Assembly (NCBI GenBank): GCA_037179515.1
Contig: JAXCGZ010017005.1
Coordinates: 116,001 to 180,000, forward strand
Length of the DNA: 64,000 bases
Origin: Halocaridina rubra
Lineage: Eukaryota > Arthropoda > Malacostraca > Decapoda > Atyidae
Direction: 5' to 3'
Below are positions 26,588 through 39,882 of this stretch, piece after piece. The translations under genes and the position numbers were made by a program. Position 1 is the first letter of the stretch. Every line of letters begins with the position of its first letter. The notes under the pieces are model-generated. The model ran no database searches. It was not told the DNA's origin and saw only the letters and a program-made list of their open reading frames with translations.

Positions 26588-27118
26588 GGAAATGTTCAAA
26601 AATATCTTTGTAACTAATATAAGGGTAAATCTTAAATACGCAGCCCCCTTTTGGAATCCACACTTGAAAAAGCACATAGTTAAGTTGGAAAAAGTTTGAA
26701 GATATGCCACGAAACTGGTGACAGAAATATACAATCTCAGATATGAGAAGAGGCTGAGAGAATAAGACTTACCATTTTTCAAAGCTAAAAGAATGAGAGG
26801 GATATGGTGACAGTTTAAAAATTCCTTCATGGTTATGACAGTGTGAATAGGGATCGATATTTTGATATGGTTGGCACTAGAACTAAAGGTCATAGTTTGA
26901 AGCTTCGTAAGAAAACTTCTTTGCACGATATAAGAAAGTACTTTTTTAGTGTAAGAGTAGTTGATGATTGGAACTGGCTAATCGAGGAGGTAGTTAATGC
27001 TAACTCAATCCATAGTTTTAAGGACAAGCATGATAAGTATCACTACGTACAAAAATAGAACCGACCAGGAGACGGGCAGTTACGAGCACGGGGTGCTTTT
27101 CCGTAAGCACAATTAGGT
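26588..27118 (+). pseudogene. CR1-like LINE copy A2, 5'-truncated C-terminal part; second half of the composite
   Basis: Starts at the EMFKNIFVTN block right after the tail of A1. The C-terminus has internal stops, then an intact stretch from NRDRYFDMVGTRTKG to HDKYHYVQK. The 3' hairpin is altered (ACGGGCAGTTACGAGCACGG) and the tail leads to (CA)n. The pair A1+A2 matches 32.89-34.79 kb at a constant offset of 7,668 bp over most of its length. Confidence 0.88.
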
Positions 27119-27120
27119 AA

Positions 27121-27212
<92 letters not shown>
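27119..27212. repeat. (CA)n microsatellite between LINE copies
   Basis: CA repeat with one A interruption, continuous with the tail of copy A2 and directly abutting copy E. Confidence 0.97.
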
Positions 27213-27215
27213 TGT

Positions 27216-29354
27216 GTGTTGTTGATGGAGTATATCATTGAAGATATTCTTCATGAGAGTAGAGGCACTGAGGACATGAGGAGGAACTATCCGAAAGGAG
27301 ATTACATCAAAATGAATGAGCTTTTTGCAGTTATTGACTGGAGAACCTTATTTTACAACAAATCTGTACAAGAAATGTATGACATCTTTTGTGAGAAATT
27401 TGGGAAGATAGTAGATTGCTGCATACCTGTCACCAAAGTAGGTGTAATGCATGCCAGAGAGAAATGGTTCGATAATGGGTGTAAAAGAGCTAAGGAGTGG
27501 AGAGACAAATGCTGGAAATGGTATAGGAGGAGAAAAAACATAAATGCCTGGCAAACCTACAAAAGAGCAAGAAATGACTACCTAAGTAAAAGGAGAGAGG
27601 CAGAGAAAGATTATGAGAGGGACATCACCAGGAAGGCTAAAGAAAATCCCAAGCTTTTCCACAGCTTTATCAGAGGAAAACTGAAGGTAAAAGAACAGGT
27701 TTTAAGGCTAAAGAGAGCGGATGGAAGCATCACTGAGACGGACGAAGAGATCTGCAAAGAATTGAACAAGGAGTTTCAGTCAGTATTTACAGTAGAAAAT
27801 ACCCCACCCCCTCAGATTGCAGTGATAGAAGCTCAAGGGCCGGTATTAGAGAACATCAACCTTACAGCCACAGAGGTATGCAAAGCGCTGATGGATTTAG
27901 ATGTTCATAAAGCTACAGGTCCTGATGACATATCCCCTCATGTGCTTAAAAAATGCGCAAACACAATATCAGTGGCACTAAGTATCATATTTAAGGAGTC
28001 ACTGGAGTCGGGGGAGATTCCAAGATGCTGGAAACAAGCAAATGTGATACCTATCTTCAAAAAGGGAAGGAGGGATACGGCTCTGAACTATAGACCAGTT
28101 TCCTTGACCAGCATAGTTTGCAAAGTTATGGAGAAACTACTAAGGAAACATATCTCTCTTCACTTGGAATCCTTCAACTTTTTGTCAGTGAGGCAACATG
28201 GCTTCAGAGAAGGTAGATCAACAGTAACAAACTTATTAGAATTTTATGATGAGGTAAGCCAAATCTTACAGGAAAGAGAGGGCTGGGCAGATTGCATATT
28301 CCTAGACTTCCAGAAAGCGTTTGACACTGTTCCACATGGGAGACTTATTAGGAAGCTGCACTCAATGGCTAGAATAGGTGGAAATGTTTTGGAATGGATA
28401 AAAACTTACTTAGAAGGAAGGGAACAGAGGGTTAGAGTAAGACACTCAGTGTCTGAATGGAGAAGAGTTAGTAGTGGAGTTCCACAGGGTTCAGTTTTAG
28501 GGCCACTTTTGTTCCTTGTATATGACCTACCAGAGTCTGTAAATTCATTCATGGATATGTTTGCAGATGATGCAAAGATTGTGAAGAAAGCAAAAAACGA
28601 GAACAATGGTAGAGAACTTCAGGAGGATCTAAATAATCTGCATGAGTGGTCAGAAAAGTGGCTAATGAAATTCAATACTTCAAAATGTAAGGTAATGAGA
28701 ATGGGTACAAGTGCAAGAAGGCCCAAGCTTGACTACTCGGTGGCTGGAGTACAACTTCAAGAGACAGAAAATGAGAGAGATCTAGGAGTAAACATACTGG
28801 CAGATTTGTCTCCAGAAATACATATAAATGGCGTAGTAAGGGCAGCATATGCATTCTTATCAAATGTAAGGGCAGCCTTCAGGCACATGGACAAGGAAAT
28901 GTTCAGAAATATTTATGTAACCTATGTGAGGCCAAAACTCGAATATGCAGCCCCCTTTTGGAATCCGCACTTGAAAAAGCACATAGCTAAGCTTGAAAAA
29001 GTTCAAAGACATGCCACGAAACTGGTGCCAGAAATACGCAATCTCGGTTATGATGAGAGGCTGAGGGAATTAGACTTGCCATCACTCGAAGCTAGAAGAG
29101 TAAGGGGGGATATGGTGACAGTCTTTAAATTCCTTCATGGTTATGATAGAGTGGATAGGGATCAATATTTCGATATGGCTGGCTCTAGAACTAGAGGTCA
29201 TAGTTTGAAGCTTCGTAAGAAAACTTCTTTGCAGGATGTAAGGAAATACTTTTTCAGTGTAAGAGTAGTTGATAATTGGAATTCGCTTAGCGAGGAGGTA
29301 GTTAATGCTATCTCAATCCATAGTTTTAAGGACAGGTACGATAAGTATCACTAA
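27216..29354 (+). CDS. LINE ORF2 remnant with complete reverse transcriptase (copy E)
   Basis: 712 residues without a stop, the most complete RT in the window. The frame begins at GTG; the first ATG is four codons in (27225). Order: end of endonuclease, a basic linker (about 45-165), RT from NYRPVSLTS with LDFQKAFDT (about 363-371), GVPQGSVLGP (about 421) and FADDAKI (about 449), thumb, then a CR1-type C-terminus ending DRYDKYH. A 6-bp in-frame deletion removes Val-Asn before DLPES in the block leading to FADD, which may affect folding. Endonuclease residues Asn, Glu, Asp and SDH are missing, so it could only act with a nick made in trans. Near identity with the RT of the downstream element implies recent insertion. 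Confidence 0.9.
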   Translation: MLLMEYIIEDILHESRGTEDMRRNYPKGDYIKMNELFAVIDWRTLFYNKSVQEMYDIFCEKFGKIVDCCIPVTKVGVMHAREKWFDNGCKRAKEWRDKCWKWYRRRKNINAWQTYKRARNDYLSKRREAEKDYERDITRKAKENPKLFHSFIRGKLKVKEQVLRLKRADGSITETDEEICKELNKEFQSVFTVENTPPPQIAVIEAQGPVLENINLTATEVCKALMDLDVHKATGPDDISPHVLKKCANTISVALSIIFKESLESGEIPRCWKQANVIPIFKKGRRDTALNYRPVSLTSIVCKVMEKLLRKHISLHLESFNFLSVRQHGFREGRSTVTNLLEFYDEVSQILQEREGWADCIFLDFQKAFDTVPHGRLIRKLHSMARIGGNVLEWIKTYLEGREQRVRVRHSVSEWRRVSSGVPQGSVLGPLLFLVYDLPESVNSFMDMFADDAKIVKKAKNENNGRELQEDLNNLHEWSEKWLMKFNTSKCKVMRMGTSARRPKLDYSVAGVQLQETENERDLGVNILADLSPEIHINGVVRAAYAFLSNVRAAFRHMDKEMFRNIYVTYVRPKLEYAAPFWNPHLKKHIAKLEKVQRHATKLVPEIRNLGYDERLRELDLPSLEARRVRGDMVTVFKFLHGYDRVDRDQYFDMAGSRTRGHSLKLRKKTSLQDVRKYFFSVRVVDNWNSLSEEVVNAISIHSFKDRYDKYH

Positions 29355-29379
29355 GTCTAAAATGGAACCGATCAGGAGA

Positions 29380-29445
29380 GGGGAAGATACGAGCTTTGGG
29401 CTCTTTCCCGTAAACACAATTAGGTCATCACAATTAGGTAATCAC
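29380..29445 (+). other. LINE 3' UTR hairpin and terminal 14-nt repeats (type example)
   Basis: Stem CGGGAA/TTCCCG-like outer (GGGGAA with TTTCCC here) and inner GAGC/GCTC around TTTGG, then two copies of ACAATTAGGT(A/C)ATC before (CA)n. The same arrangement is seen in nearly all copies, with drift in old ones. In related LINEs the 3' UTR is what the RT recognises; that role here is inference. Confidence 0.75.
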
Positions 29446-30383
29446 ACACACACACACACACACGTCTGTTTAGGTAGTGACACACGAAACTGCTCCTCTT
29501 AAATTACTACTGGTGTTTTGAGTGACTAAGTGCTTAGTGGAAAACTTTACCATAATTTCCATAAATCTGAAATCCTGCAGAGTATTGTGAGTACAAAAGC
29601 TTATATTTGTTGTAAGACGAGACTGTTCATATTAAAGGAAAAAAAATTGAGAACATTTTCGTGAGGAGAGAGAGAAGCTGCCGTCCAGTTCTGCCTTGAG
29701 GGAAATCTAGAAGAGTTGCCAGAGGTGGAGCCATCACATCACATTACCTAATTTTTTGTGTAAACTGGGGAAAGCTCTTAAGCCGTTTACCTGATCCTGT
29801 GGTTCTATATATTGTTAAAATCAGTATCCTTCCCATTTATATTAACTAGTTAGTTAGTTTGATACACGAAATAATTGAATAATAAAAGGAAAAAAATTAC
29901 CAAATATCCACCTGTCAACAGTACTGAGTTAAGTTGCCAAGTAGTACAGCAGTCTTATTTTCTTCATTTTTTTGCTTTTCTTTTAGCTTTCTCTTTTACA
30001 ATTTTTTTTTTTTTATTTATTTTGTATATATATTGAGTTAAATGTAAAGTCTAATCCCGTGATAACATATCTTGGTTAGCAAGTCAGTTTATCAGTTAGG
30101 AAGAATATATAGCAGAAACAGGTGGGTGCCACCTCAAACTCAAACTAGAATTTTCCTTCAGGTTTGACTTTTGTTTTTCTTTTTCTTTTTATACTTAAAT
30201 TACCATGGTCAAGTTTTTAAGTTAAGATGTGTGTTACCAGAAAAGAGACAAACTGAGTCACTAAATAGCACTTATATGGAGATATAAAAATTCTGTGTGA
30301 AGCTCAATTAAAAGTTTTTCTCTTTTCTTTTTTTTCCTCTTTCTCGTCTTCTTTCTATATTCTGTGAGAGGGAGAACATAAAA
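29446..30383 (+). other. (CA)n junction and probable 5' UTR of the full-length LINE (copy D)
   Basis: CA repeat to 29,463, then about 920 bp without ORF, AT-rich with oligo-T and oligo-A runs, ending ACATAAAAATGAGG at the ORF1 start. It lies exactly between the CA tail of copy E and ORF1, so the simplest reading is a full-length 5' UTR. No other copy here retains it for comparison, so the 5' end is not proven and part could be host DNA. Confidence 0.55.
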
Positions 30384-31463
30384 ATGAGGCCATCTCTGTC
30401 CCAAACCTCTCCCACCCATGGGTCGGGAGAAGGGGTAGTCATCAGGGGACTTAAACAGAGAATCAAGAAGTTAGAGGAAATGGTTATAAGCCTTGATGAT
30501 AAAATTCGGAATATGGATGGAGAAATGAAAGAGAATGAAACACTCAGAGAACAAATAAGATCTTTGGAGGAAGCAAATAAAGCACAAGGGCAGGAGAGAA
30601 AGGAACTAGAAAAAAGAATAAAGAAGCTGGAAGGGGAAAAGAGTCAACTAGAATCTAGAATTTCTAAACAAGAAGATAAAAACAAACAGCTGAATGACAA
30701 TCTAAAGGAATTAGATGTTAGTTCACTGCTCTCTTCTGAGAGAGACGAGATTGCTGCTTGGAATGTCCAGATTAAGGAAAACATTGAACAGTTCAGAAAA
30801 GAGTTCCAGGAGCTGAATATGGAAAATGATGCCATGAAAACGTCTTTTGCTGATGCACTAAAGGGGAATGTGGCAGTAAAAGAGGCTGTAAAGGTGGTGG
30901 CACTGGAAAACATACAAACAGTTGACTATAAAGAGACAGTAATCGAAAAAATGAAAGACGTTGTGATGGAAAGGGCAAACCCACTCATCAGACAGGCACT
31001 TGATAAGGAGAAGACAGTGGTAATCTCAGGCATAAGTGAATCCCAAGAGCCAACATGGCAGGGGAGACTTCAAGAAAATAAAGCTAGGGTTGTAGACCTG
31101 ATAAGAAAGCTTGGAGTAGTATGTGGTCCTGAGGATACTGTAAACATACACCAACTAGGTAAATATTCGAGGGAAGGAAAGCCGAGACCAACAAAAGTAA
31201 CCTTTGAGAGAGGGGAAACATGTAGGGAAATATTGTTGAGAAAAAAAAGTCTAAAAGACCTTCAAGAATGCAAAGAAGTGTTCATTAGACGATACAGAAC
31301 ACAGGAAGAGATGGGGAAGATCAAAAACTTGTTGCAAGAGGCAAGAAGGTTAAATGATGAAAGAAATGAAGAAGAGAAGAAAAATTTTCGTTACAGAATA
31401 CTTCCAGACAAAGGGGAGATAAAGAAGATAATGACAGAAGATCAGGGGATGGGGCCTCATTAA
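30384..31463 (+). CDS. LINE ORF1 protein: coiled coil plus RRM-like domain
   Basis: 359 residues, intact. Residues 1-20 are Ser/Pro/Gly rich. Residues 21-160 are a continuous heptad-rich, Glu/Lys/Leu coiled coil, expected to oligomerise. Residues 210-300 read TVVISGISES, NIHQLGKYSREGKPRPTKVTF, REILLRKKSLKDL and VFIRRYRT, the strand pattern of the RRM-like ORF1 domains of L1/CR1/L2-type LINEs. The tail is basic and helical. Proposed role: binds the element RNA and acts as chaperone in the RNP. No zinc knuckle or esterase motif is seen. The stop TAA at 31461 lies within the overlap with ORF2, which is in the -1 frame. The ATG is supported by its conservation with B4. Confidence 0.9.
   Translation: MRPSLSQTSPTHGSGEGVVIRGLKQRIKKLEEMVISLDDKIRNMDGEMKENETLREQIRSLEEANKAQGQERKELEKRIKKLEGEKSQLESRISKQEDKNKQLNDNLKELDVSSLLSSERDEIAAWNVQIKENIEQFRKEFQELNMENDAMKTSFADALKGNVAVKEAVKVVALENIQTVDYKETVIEKMKDVVMERANPLIRQALDKEKTVVISGISESQEPTWQGRLQENKARVVDLIRKLGVVCGPEDTVNIHQLGKYSREGKPRPTKVTFERGETCREILLRKKSLKDLQECKEVFIRRYRTQEEMGKIKNLLQEARRLNDERNEEEKKNFRYRILPDKGEIKKIMTEDQGMGPH
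31382..31388 (+). promoter_or_regulatory. candidate -1 frameshift heptamer A AAT TTT
   Basis: In the ORF1 frame the codons are AAA AAT TTT, giving the canonical X XXY YYZ pattern. The -1 frame is open from just after TGA at 31367-31369 and leads without stop into the endonuclease start (RSGDGASLRLLYTNANG), while ORF1 stops at 31461. The run AAAATTTT is also present in copies B4 (11771-11778, minus) and I (about 22,262). A downstream pseudoknot was not assessed. Confidence 0.45.
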
Positions 31464-31465
31464 GA

Positions 31466-33763
31466 TTGTTATACACAAATGCTAATGGATTAGCTGGTAA
31501 GGCAGTAGAATTAAAAGATAGGATACACAACAGTAAGGCAGATATAGTAGCAATTACAGAGACTAAGTTGAGTGAGGACATAAACAGTGTCACAGTTTTT
31601 CCTAAGGGCTTCAGAATACTAAGGGTTGAAAGATCTGAGAGGACTGGTGGAGGGATAGCACTGCTCATAAGCGACAGGATTCAAGTTGAAGAAATAAACT
31701 TGGCTATAGAAAGTGAGTTCAGGGAATTTCTTGTTGCTCGCATAAATACTGGGTCAGAGAGCATTATAATAACTGTTGTATACAACCCACCAAGGAACCA
31801 AAATAGGCTTGAAATTTATGAGGAAAGTCATATAGGTACTATTGAAGTCATAAACTCAGTTGTTAACATGGCACGGGAGAAAAAATGTAGGATTTTGATT
31901 ATGGGAGACTTTAATCATAAAGAGATAGATTGGATAAATCTTGACCCACACAGTGGTGAGGACTCATTCGGGGCAAGATTCCTAGATTGCGTACAAGGGA
32001 ATTTCCTGCACCAACATGTAATGGAACCAACAAGAGCCAGGGGTGGGGATGAGCCATCACTACTTGATCTAGTGTTCACAGATAATGTGTTGGATATTGA
32101 AAATATTGAGTATGAACCACCAATTGGAAAGAGTGACCACTGTGTGTTGTTGATGGAGTATATCATTGAAGATATTCTTCCTGAGAGTAGAGGCACTGAG
32201 GACATGAGGAGGAACTATCCGAAAGGAGATTACATCAAAATGAATGAGCTTTTTGCAGTTATTGACTGGAGAACCTTATTTTACAACAAATCTGTACAAG
32301 AAATGTATGACATCTTTTGTGAGAAATATGGGAAGATAGTAGATTGCTGCATACCTGTCACCAAAGTAGGTGTAATTCATGCCAGAGAGAAATGGTTCGA
32401 TAATGGGTGTAAAAGAGCTAAGGAGTGGAGAGACAAATGCTGGAAAAGGTATAGGAGGAGAAAAAACATAAATGCCTGGCAAACCTACAAAAGAGCAAGA
32501 AATGACTACCTAAGTAAAAGGAGAGAGGCAGAGAGATATTATGAGAGGGACATCACCAGGAAGGCTAAAGAAAATCCCAAGCTTTTCCACAGCTTTATCA
32601 GAGGAAAACTGAAGGTAAAAGAACAGGTTTTAAGGCTAAAGAGAGAGGATGGAAGCATCACTGAGACGGACGAAGAGATCTGCAAAGAATTGAACAAGGA
32701 GTTTCAGTCAGTATTTACAGTAGAAAATACCCCACCCCCTCAGATTGCAGTGATAGAAGCTCAAGGGCCGGTATTAAAGAACATCAACCTTACAGCCACA
32801 GAGGTATGCAAAGCGCTGATGGATTTAGATGTTCATAAAGCTACAGGTCCTGATGACATATCCCCTCATGTGCTTAAAAAATGCGCAAACACAATATCAG
32901 TGGCACTAAGTATCATATTTAAGGAGTCACTGGAGTCGGGGGAGATTCCAAGATGCTGGAAACAAGCAAATGTGATACCTATCTTCAAAAAGGGAAGGAT
33001 GGATACGGCTCTGAACTATAGACCAGTTTCCTTGACCAGCATAGTTTGCAAAGTTATGGAGAAACTACTAAGGAAACATATCTCTCTTCACTTGGAATCC
33101 TTCAACTTTTTGTCAGTGAGGCAACATGGCTTCAGAGAAGGTAGATCAACAGTAACAAACTTATTAGAATTCTATGATGAGGTAAGCCGAATCTTACAGG
33201 AAAGAGAGGGCTTGGCAGATTGCATATTCCTAGACTTCCAGAAAGCGTTTGACACTGTTCCACATGGGAGACTTACTAGGAAGATGCAAGCAATGGCTAG
33301 AATAGGTGGAAGTGTTTTGAATTGGATAAATACATACTTAGAAGGAAGAGAACAGAGGGTTAGAGTAAGACACTCAGTGTCTGAACGGAGGAGAGTTAGT
33401 TGTGGAGTTCCACAGGGTTCAGTTTTAGGGCCACTTTTGTTCCTTGTATATGTAAATGACCTACCAGAGTCAGTAAATTCATTCATGAATATGTTTGCAG
33501 ATGATGCAAAGATTGTGAAGAAAGTAGGAAACGAGAGCAATGGTAGAGAATTTCAGGAAGATCTAAATAGTTTGCACGAGTGGTCAGAAAAGTGGCTAAT
33601 GAAATTCAATACTTCAAAATGTAAGGCAATGAGAATGGGTACAAGTGCAAGAAGGCCCAAGTTTGACTACTCGGTGGCTGGAGTACAACTTCAAGAGACA
33701 GAAAATGAGAGAGATCTAGGAGTAAACATACGGGCAGATTTTTGTCTCCAGAAATACATATAA
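31466..33763 (+). CDS. LINE ORF2: APE endonuclease plus reverse transcriptase, C-terminally frameshifted (copy D)
   Basis: 765 residues from a TTG; the frame is open upstream to 31370 and has no ATG until about residue 135. Endonuclease residues: LYTNANG (Asn), ITETKLS (Glu 32), MGDFNHKEIDW (Asp 148, Asn 150), LLDLVFTDN (Asp 201) and KSDHCVLL (223-225). A basic linker (about 300-400) follows. RT: NYRPVSLTS (about 518), LDFQKAFD (589-596), GVPQGSVLGP (647-656), FADDAKIV (677-684), then the thumb. Two extra T at about 33,740 shift the frame after NIRADF, removing the C-terminus. Role: nick and target-primed reverse transcription. All catalytic residues are present, but the protein is probably inactive without its C-terminal region. 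The Leu start means initiation by frameshift or reinitiation must be considered. Confidence 0.92.
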   Translation: MLYTNANGLAGKAVELKDRIHNSKADIVAITETKLSEDINSVTVFPKGFRILRVERSERTGGGIALLISDRIQVEEINLAIESEFREFLVARINTGSESIIITVVYNPPRNQNRLEIYEESHIGTIEVINSVVNMAREKKCRILIMGDFNHKEIDWINLDPHSGEDSFGARFLDCVQGNFLHQHVMEPTRARGGDEPSLLDLVFTDNVLDIENIEYEPPIGKSDHCVLLMEYIIEDILPESRGTEDMRRNYPKGDYIKMNELFAVIDWRTLFYNKSVQEMYDIFCEKYGKIVDCCIPVTKVGVIHAREKWFDNGCKRAKEWRDKCWKRYRRRKNINAWQTYKRARNDYLSKRREAERYYERDITRKAKENPKLFHSFIRGKLKVKEQVLRLKREDGSITETDEEICKELNKEFQSVFTVENTPPPQIAVIEAQGPVLKNINLTATEVCKALMDLDVHKATGPDDISPHVLKKCANTISVALSIIFKESLESGEIPRCWKQANVIPIFKKGRMDTALNYRPVSLTSIVCKVMEKLLRKHISLHLESFNFLSVRQHGFREGRSTVTNLLEFYDEVSRILQEREGLADCIFLDFQKAFDTVPHGRLTRKMQAMARIGGSVLNWINTYLEGREQRVRVRHSVSERRRVSCGVPQGSVLGPLLFLVYVNDLPESVNSFMNMFADDAKIVKKVGNESNGREFQEDLNSLHEWSEKWLMKFNTSKCKAMRMGTSARRPKFDYSVAGVQLQETENERDLGVNIRADFCLQKYI

Positions 33764-34255
33764 ATGGCATAGTAAGGGCAGCATATGTATTCTTATCAAA
33801 TGTAAGGGTAGCCTTCAGGAACATGGATAAGGAAATGTTCAGAAATATTTATGTAACCTATGTGAGGCCAAAACTCGAATATGCAGCCCCCTTTTGGAAT
33901 CCGACATGAAAAAGTATATAACTAAGCCTAAAAAAGTTCATAGCCATGCCACGAAACTGGTGCCAGAAATACGTAATCTCACTTATGATGAGAGGCTGAG
34001 GGAATTAGACTTACCATCACTCGAGGCTAGAAGATTGAGGGGGGATATGGTGACAGTCTTTAAATTCCTTCATGGTTAGGAGAGAGTGGATAAGGATCGA
34101 TATTTTGATATGGCAGGCTCTAGAACTAGAGGTCATAGTTTGAAGCTTCGTAAGAAAACTTCTTTGCAGGATGTAAGGAAATACTTTTTCAGTGCAAGAG
34201 TAGTTGATCATTGGAATTCGATAAGCGAGGAGGTAATCACAATTAGGTAATCACA
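33764..34255 (+). pseudogene. LINE ORF2 C-terminus of copy D, broken
   Basis: Continuation of ORF2 after the frameshift: AAYVFLSNVRVAFRNMDKEMF, then after a small deletion KKYITKPKKVHSHATKLVPEIRN to FKFLHG, stop TAG at 34,078, and further frame to SEEV. It jumps at GAGGAGGTA directly into the terminal tail, losing the last codons and the hairpin. Copy A1 shares every one of these lesions except the two extra T. Confidence 0.88.
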
Positions 34256-34788
34256 GGAAATGTTCAAAAATATCTTTGTAACTAATATAAGGGTAAATCT
34301 TAAATACGCAGCCCCCTTTTGGAATCCACACTTGAAAAAGCACATAGTTAAGTTGGAAAAAGTTTGAAGATATGCCACGAAACTGGTGACAGAAATATAC
34401 AATCTCAGATATGAGAAGAGGCTGAGAGAATAAGACTTACCATTTTTCAAAGCTAAAAGAATGAGAGGGATATGGTGACAGTTTAAAAATTCCTTCATGG
34501 TTATGACAGTGTGAATAGGGATCGATATTTTGATATGGTTGGCACTAGAACTAAAGGTCATAGTTTGAAGCTTCGTAAGAAAACTTCTTTGCACGATATA
34601 AGGAAGTACTTTTTTAGTGTAAGAGTAGTTGATGATTGGAACTGGCTAATCGAGGAGGTAGTTAATGCTAACTCAATCCATAGTTTTAAGGACAAGCATG
34701 ATAAGTATCACTACGTACAAAAATAGAACCGACCAGGAGACGGGCAGTTACGAGCACGGGGTGCTTTTCCGTAAGCACAATTAGGTAA

Positions 34789-34790
<2 letters not shown>
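34256..34790 (+). pseudogene. CR1-like LINE copy D', 5'-truncated C-terminal part
   Basis: Begins GGAAATGTTCAAAAATATC immediately after the tail of copy D. Internal stops lie in the first half, then NRDRYFDMVGTRTKG to HDKYHYVQK is open (34,511-34,726). The 3' UTR carries the altered hairpin, then the tail and (CA)n. Practically the same as copy A2. Confidence 0.88.
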
Positions 34791-35955
<1,165 letters not shown>

Positions 35956-35956
<1 letters not shown>

Positions 35957-36174
35957 CATGCAATATTATGAAGAATTATATTACGTACATCTTATATCTA
36001 GTTTCCTGGGTATTATTACAGAACCTTTAATAAATAAAAGCTAAATGTCAGATTTTCTTATATCAGTAAAATGAACACAATTGCTAAATTACAATGCAAA
36101 GAAGCGAACAAAGAAACAAACAATAATACAGAATTTAAGAGGGGTGGATTTTGTACGAGTATATGAACCCGAGA

Positions 36175-36273
<99 letters not shown>

Positions 36274-36764
36274 TAAAACGTCATAATCATCATCGTGAAA
36301 ATTTCATACACTGGTTATTGTAAGATAAGCTTAAATGATACATGAAAGAAAATAATTTGGAAAATGTTGGGTTAGGGAACTAAATATTGTTACACAGACA
36401 AGTACGTAGATAAGTACAAAGTAAAGAGAACTGATAGACGAAGAGACAGGTCTCCTACAACTCTGGTTTACGAAGTCCGGTTGAGTGGAAAGGACAATCT
36501 GAGAAAGACATCATATGTGATAATCCTAATGGACCAATTAGAAGTAGAGATGACAGTGGGATGAAGGAAGTTAGAGGGAGGAAATGGGTTATGAATAAAG
36601 GGGAGTAAGAAGATGACAACAGCAATGCAAAAAGGGGCACAAGGAAGTCATGACTAATGAATAAAAACGAAGGCGAGGAATGAGGCTGAAGAGGGAGAGA
36701 AGGTTAAGGAGATGGAATGAGAAGGAGAAGGAAGAACAGTTATAAAAAGCTAAAATCATGTTGC
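35956..36764. repeat. (TAA)n microsatellite in otherwise unrecognised sequence
   Basis: TAA repeat at 36,176-36,272 with one phase slip. Flanks 35,956-36,175 and 36,273-36,764 show no gene or repeat that I can support. Confidence 0.8.
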
Positions 36765-36980
<216 letters not shown>

Positions 36981-36982
36981 GC

Positions 36983-39463
<2,481 letters not shown>

Positions 39464-39711
39464 TACAATTATGAAAATGCGTGATACTGACAGAGTTGAT
39501 ATGAAGGGATACTTTGATACAGGTGTCTGCAGAGCTAAAAATAGTAGTTTAAGGTATTGAGAGAAAGTTTTTTCATTATGTGCAAAATTTGTTTTTATGA
39601 ATAGTTGATAATGGAAATTCGATAAGCGAAGTGTTAATGGATCAAAAGAAAAATCCGATCAGAAGGAGAGTTATGAGCGCAGAGCTCCTTCCCGTGAACA
39701 CAATTAGGTAC
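39464..39711 (+). pseudogene. CR1-like 3' remnant J', head to tail with J
   Basis: Degenerate last roughly 200 bp of ORF2 (DRVDMKGYFDTG-like, then VDNGNSISE-like), followed by the 3' UTR and the tail ACACAATTAGGTA. It follows the tail of copy J directly. Confidence 0.7.
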
Positions 39712-39734
39712 CAACTTTCCTTCCTGCCTGTGTG

Positions 39735-39882
<148 letters not shown>

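Larger units (their letters stand above)
27213..29445 (+). mobile_element. CR1-like LINE copy E, 5'-truncated, young
   Basis: Fourth unit of the plus-strand array. Begins at TGTGTGTTGTTGATGG, the codons just after the endonuclease SDH motif, so the whole endonuclease core is lost, and the junction lies in (CA)n. RT and C-terminus are uninterrupted. The 3' UTR hairpin (29,380-29,410) and two tail units (29,413-29,443) lead to (CA)n and then to the next element. Confidence 0.92.
29464..34255 (+). mobile_element. CR1-like LINE copy D, full-length reference element
   Basis: Fifth unit of the plus-strand array and the best view of the family: presumed 5' UTR, intact ORF1, ORF2 with complete endonuclease and RT catalytic motifs, then a broken C-terminus and a 3' end with the tail ATCACAATTAGGTAATCACA. 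Lesions: two extra T at about 33,740, loss of the GCACTT codons at 33,902, TAG at 34,078, and a deletion of about 100 bp including the 3' hairpin. Copy D' follows without spacer. Confidence 0.9.

Noticed and set aside
30384..33763. ORF1 and ORF2 as host genes
   Set aside because: Multicopy, with APE and RT motifs and LINE tails; clearly transposon proteins.
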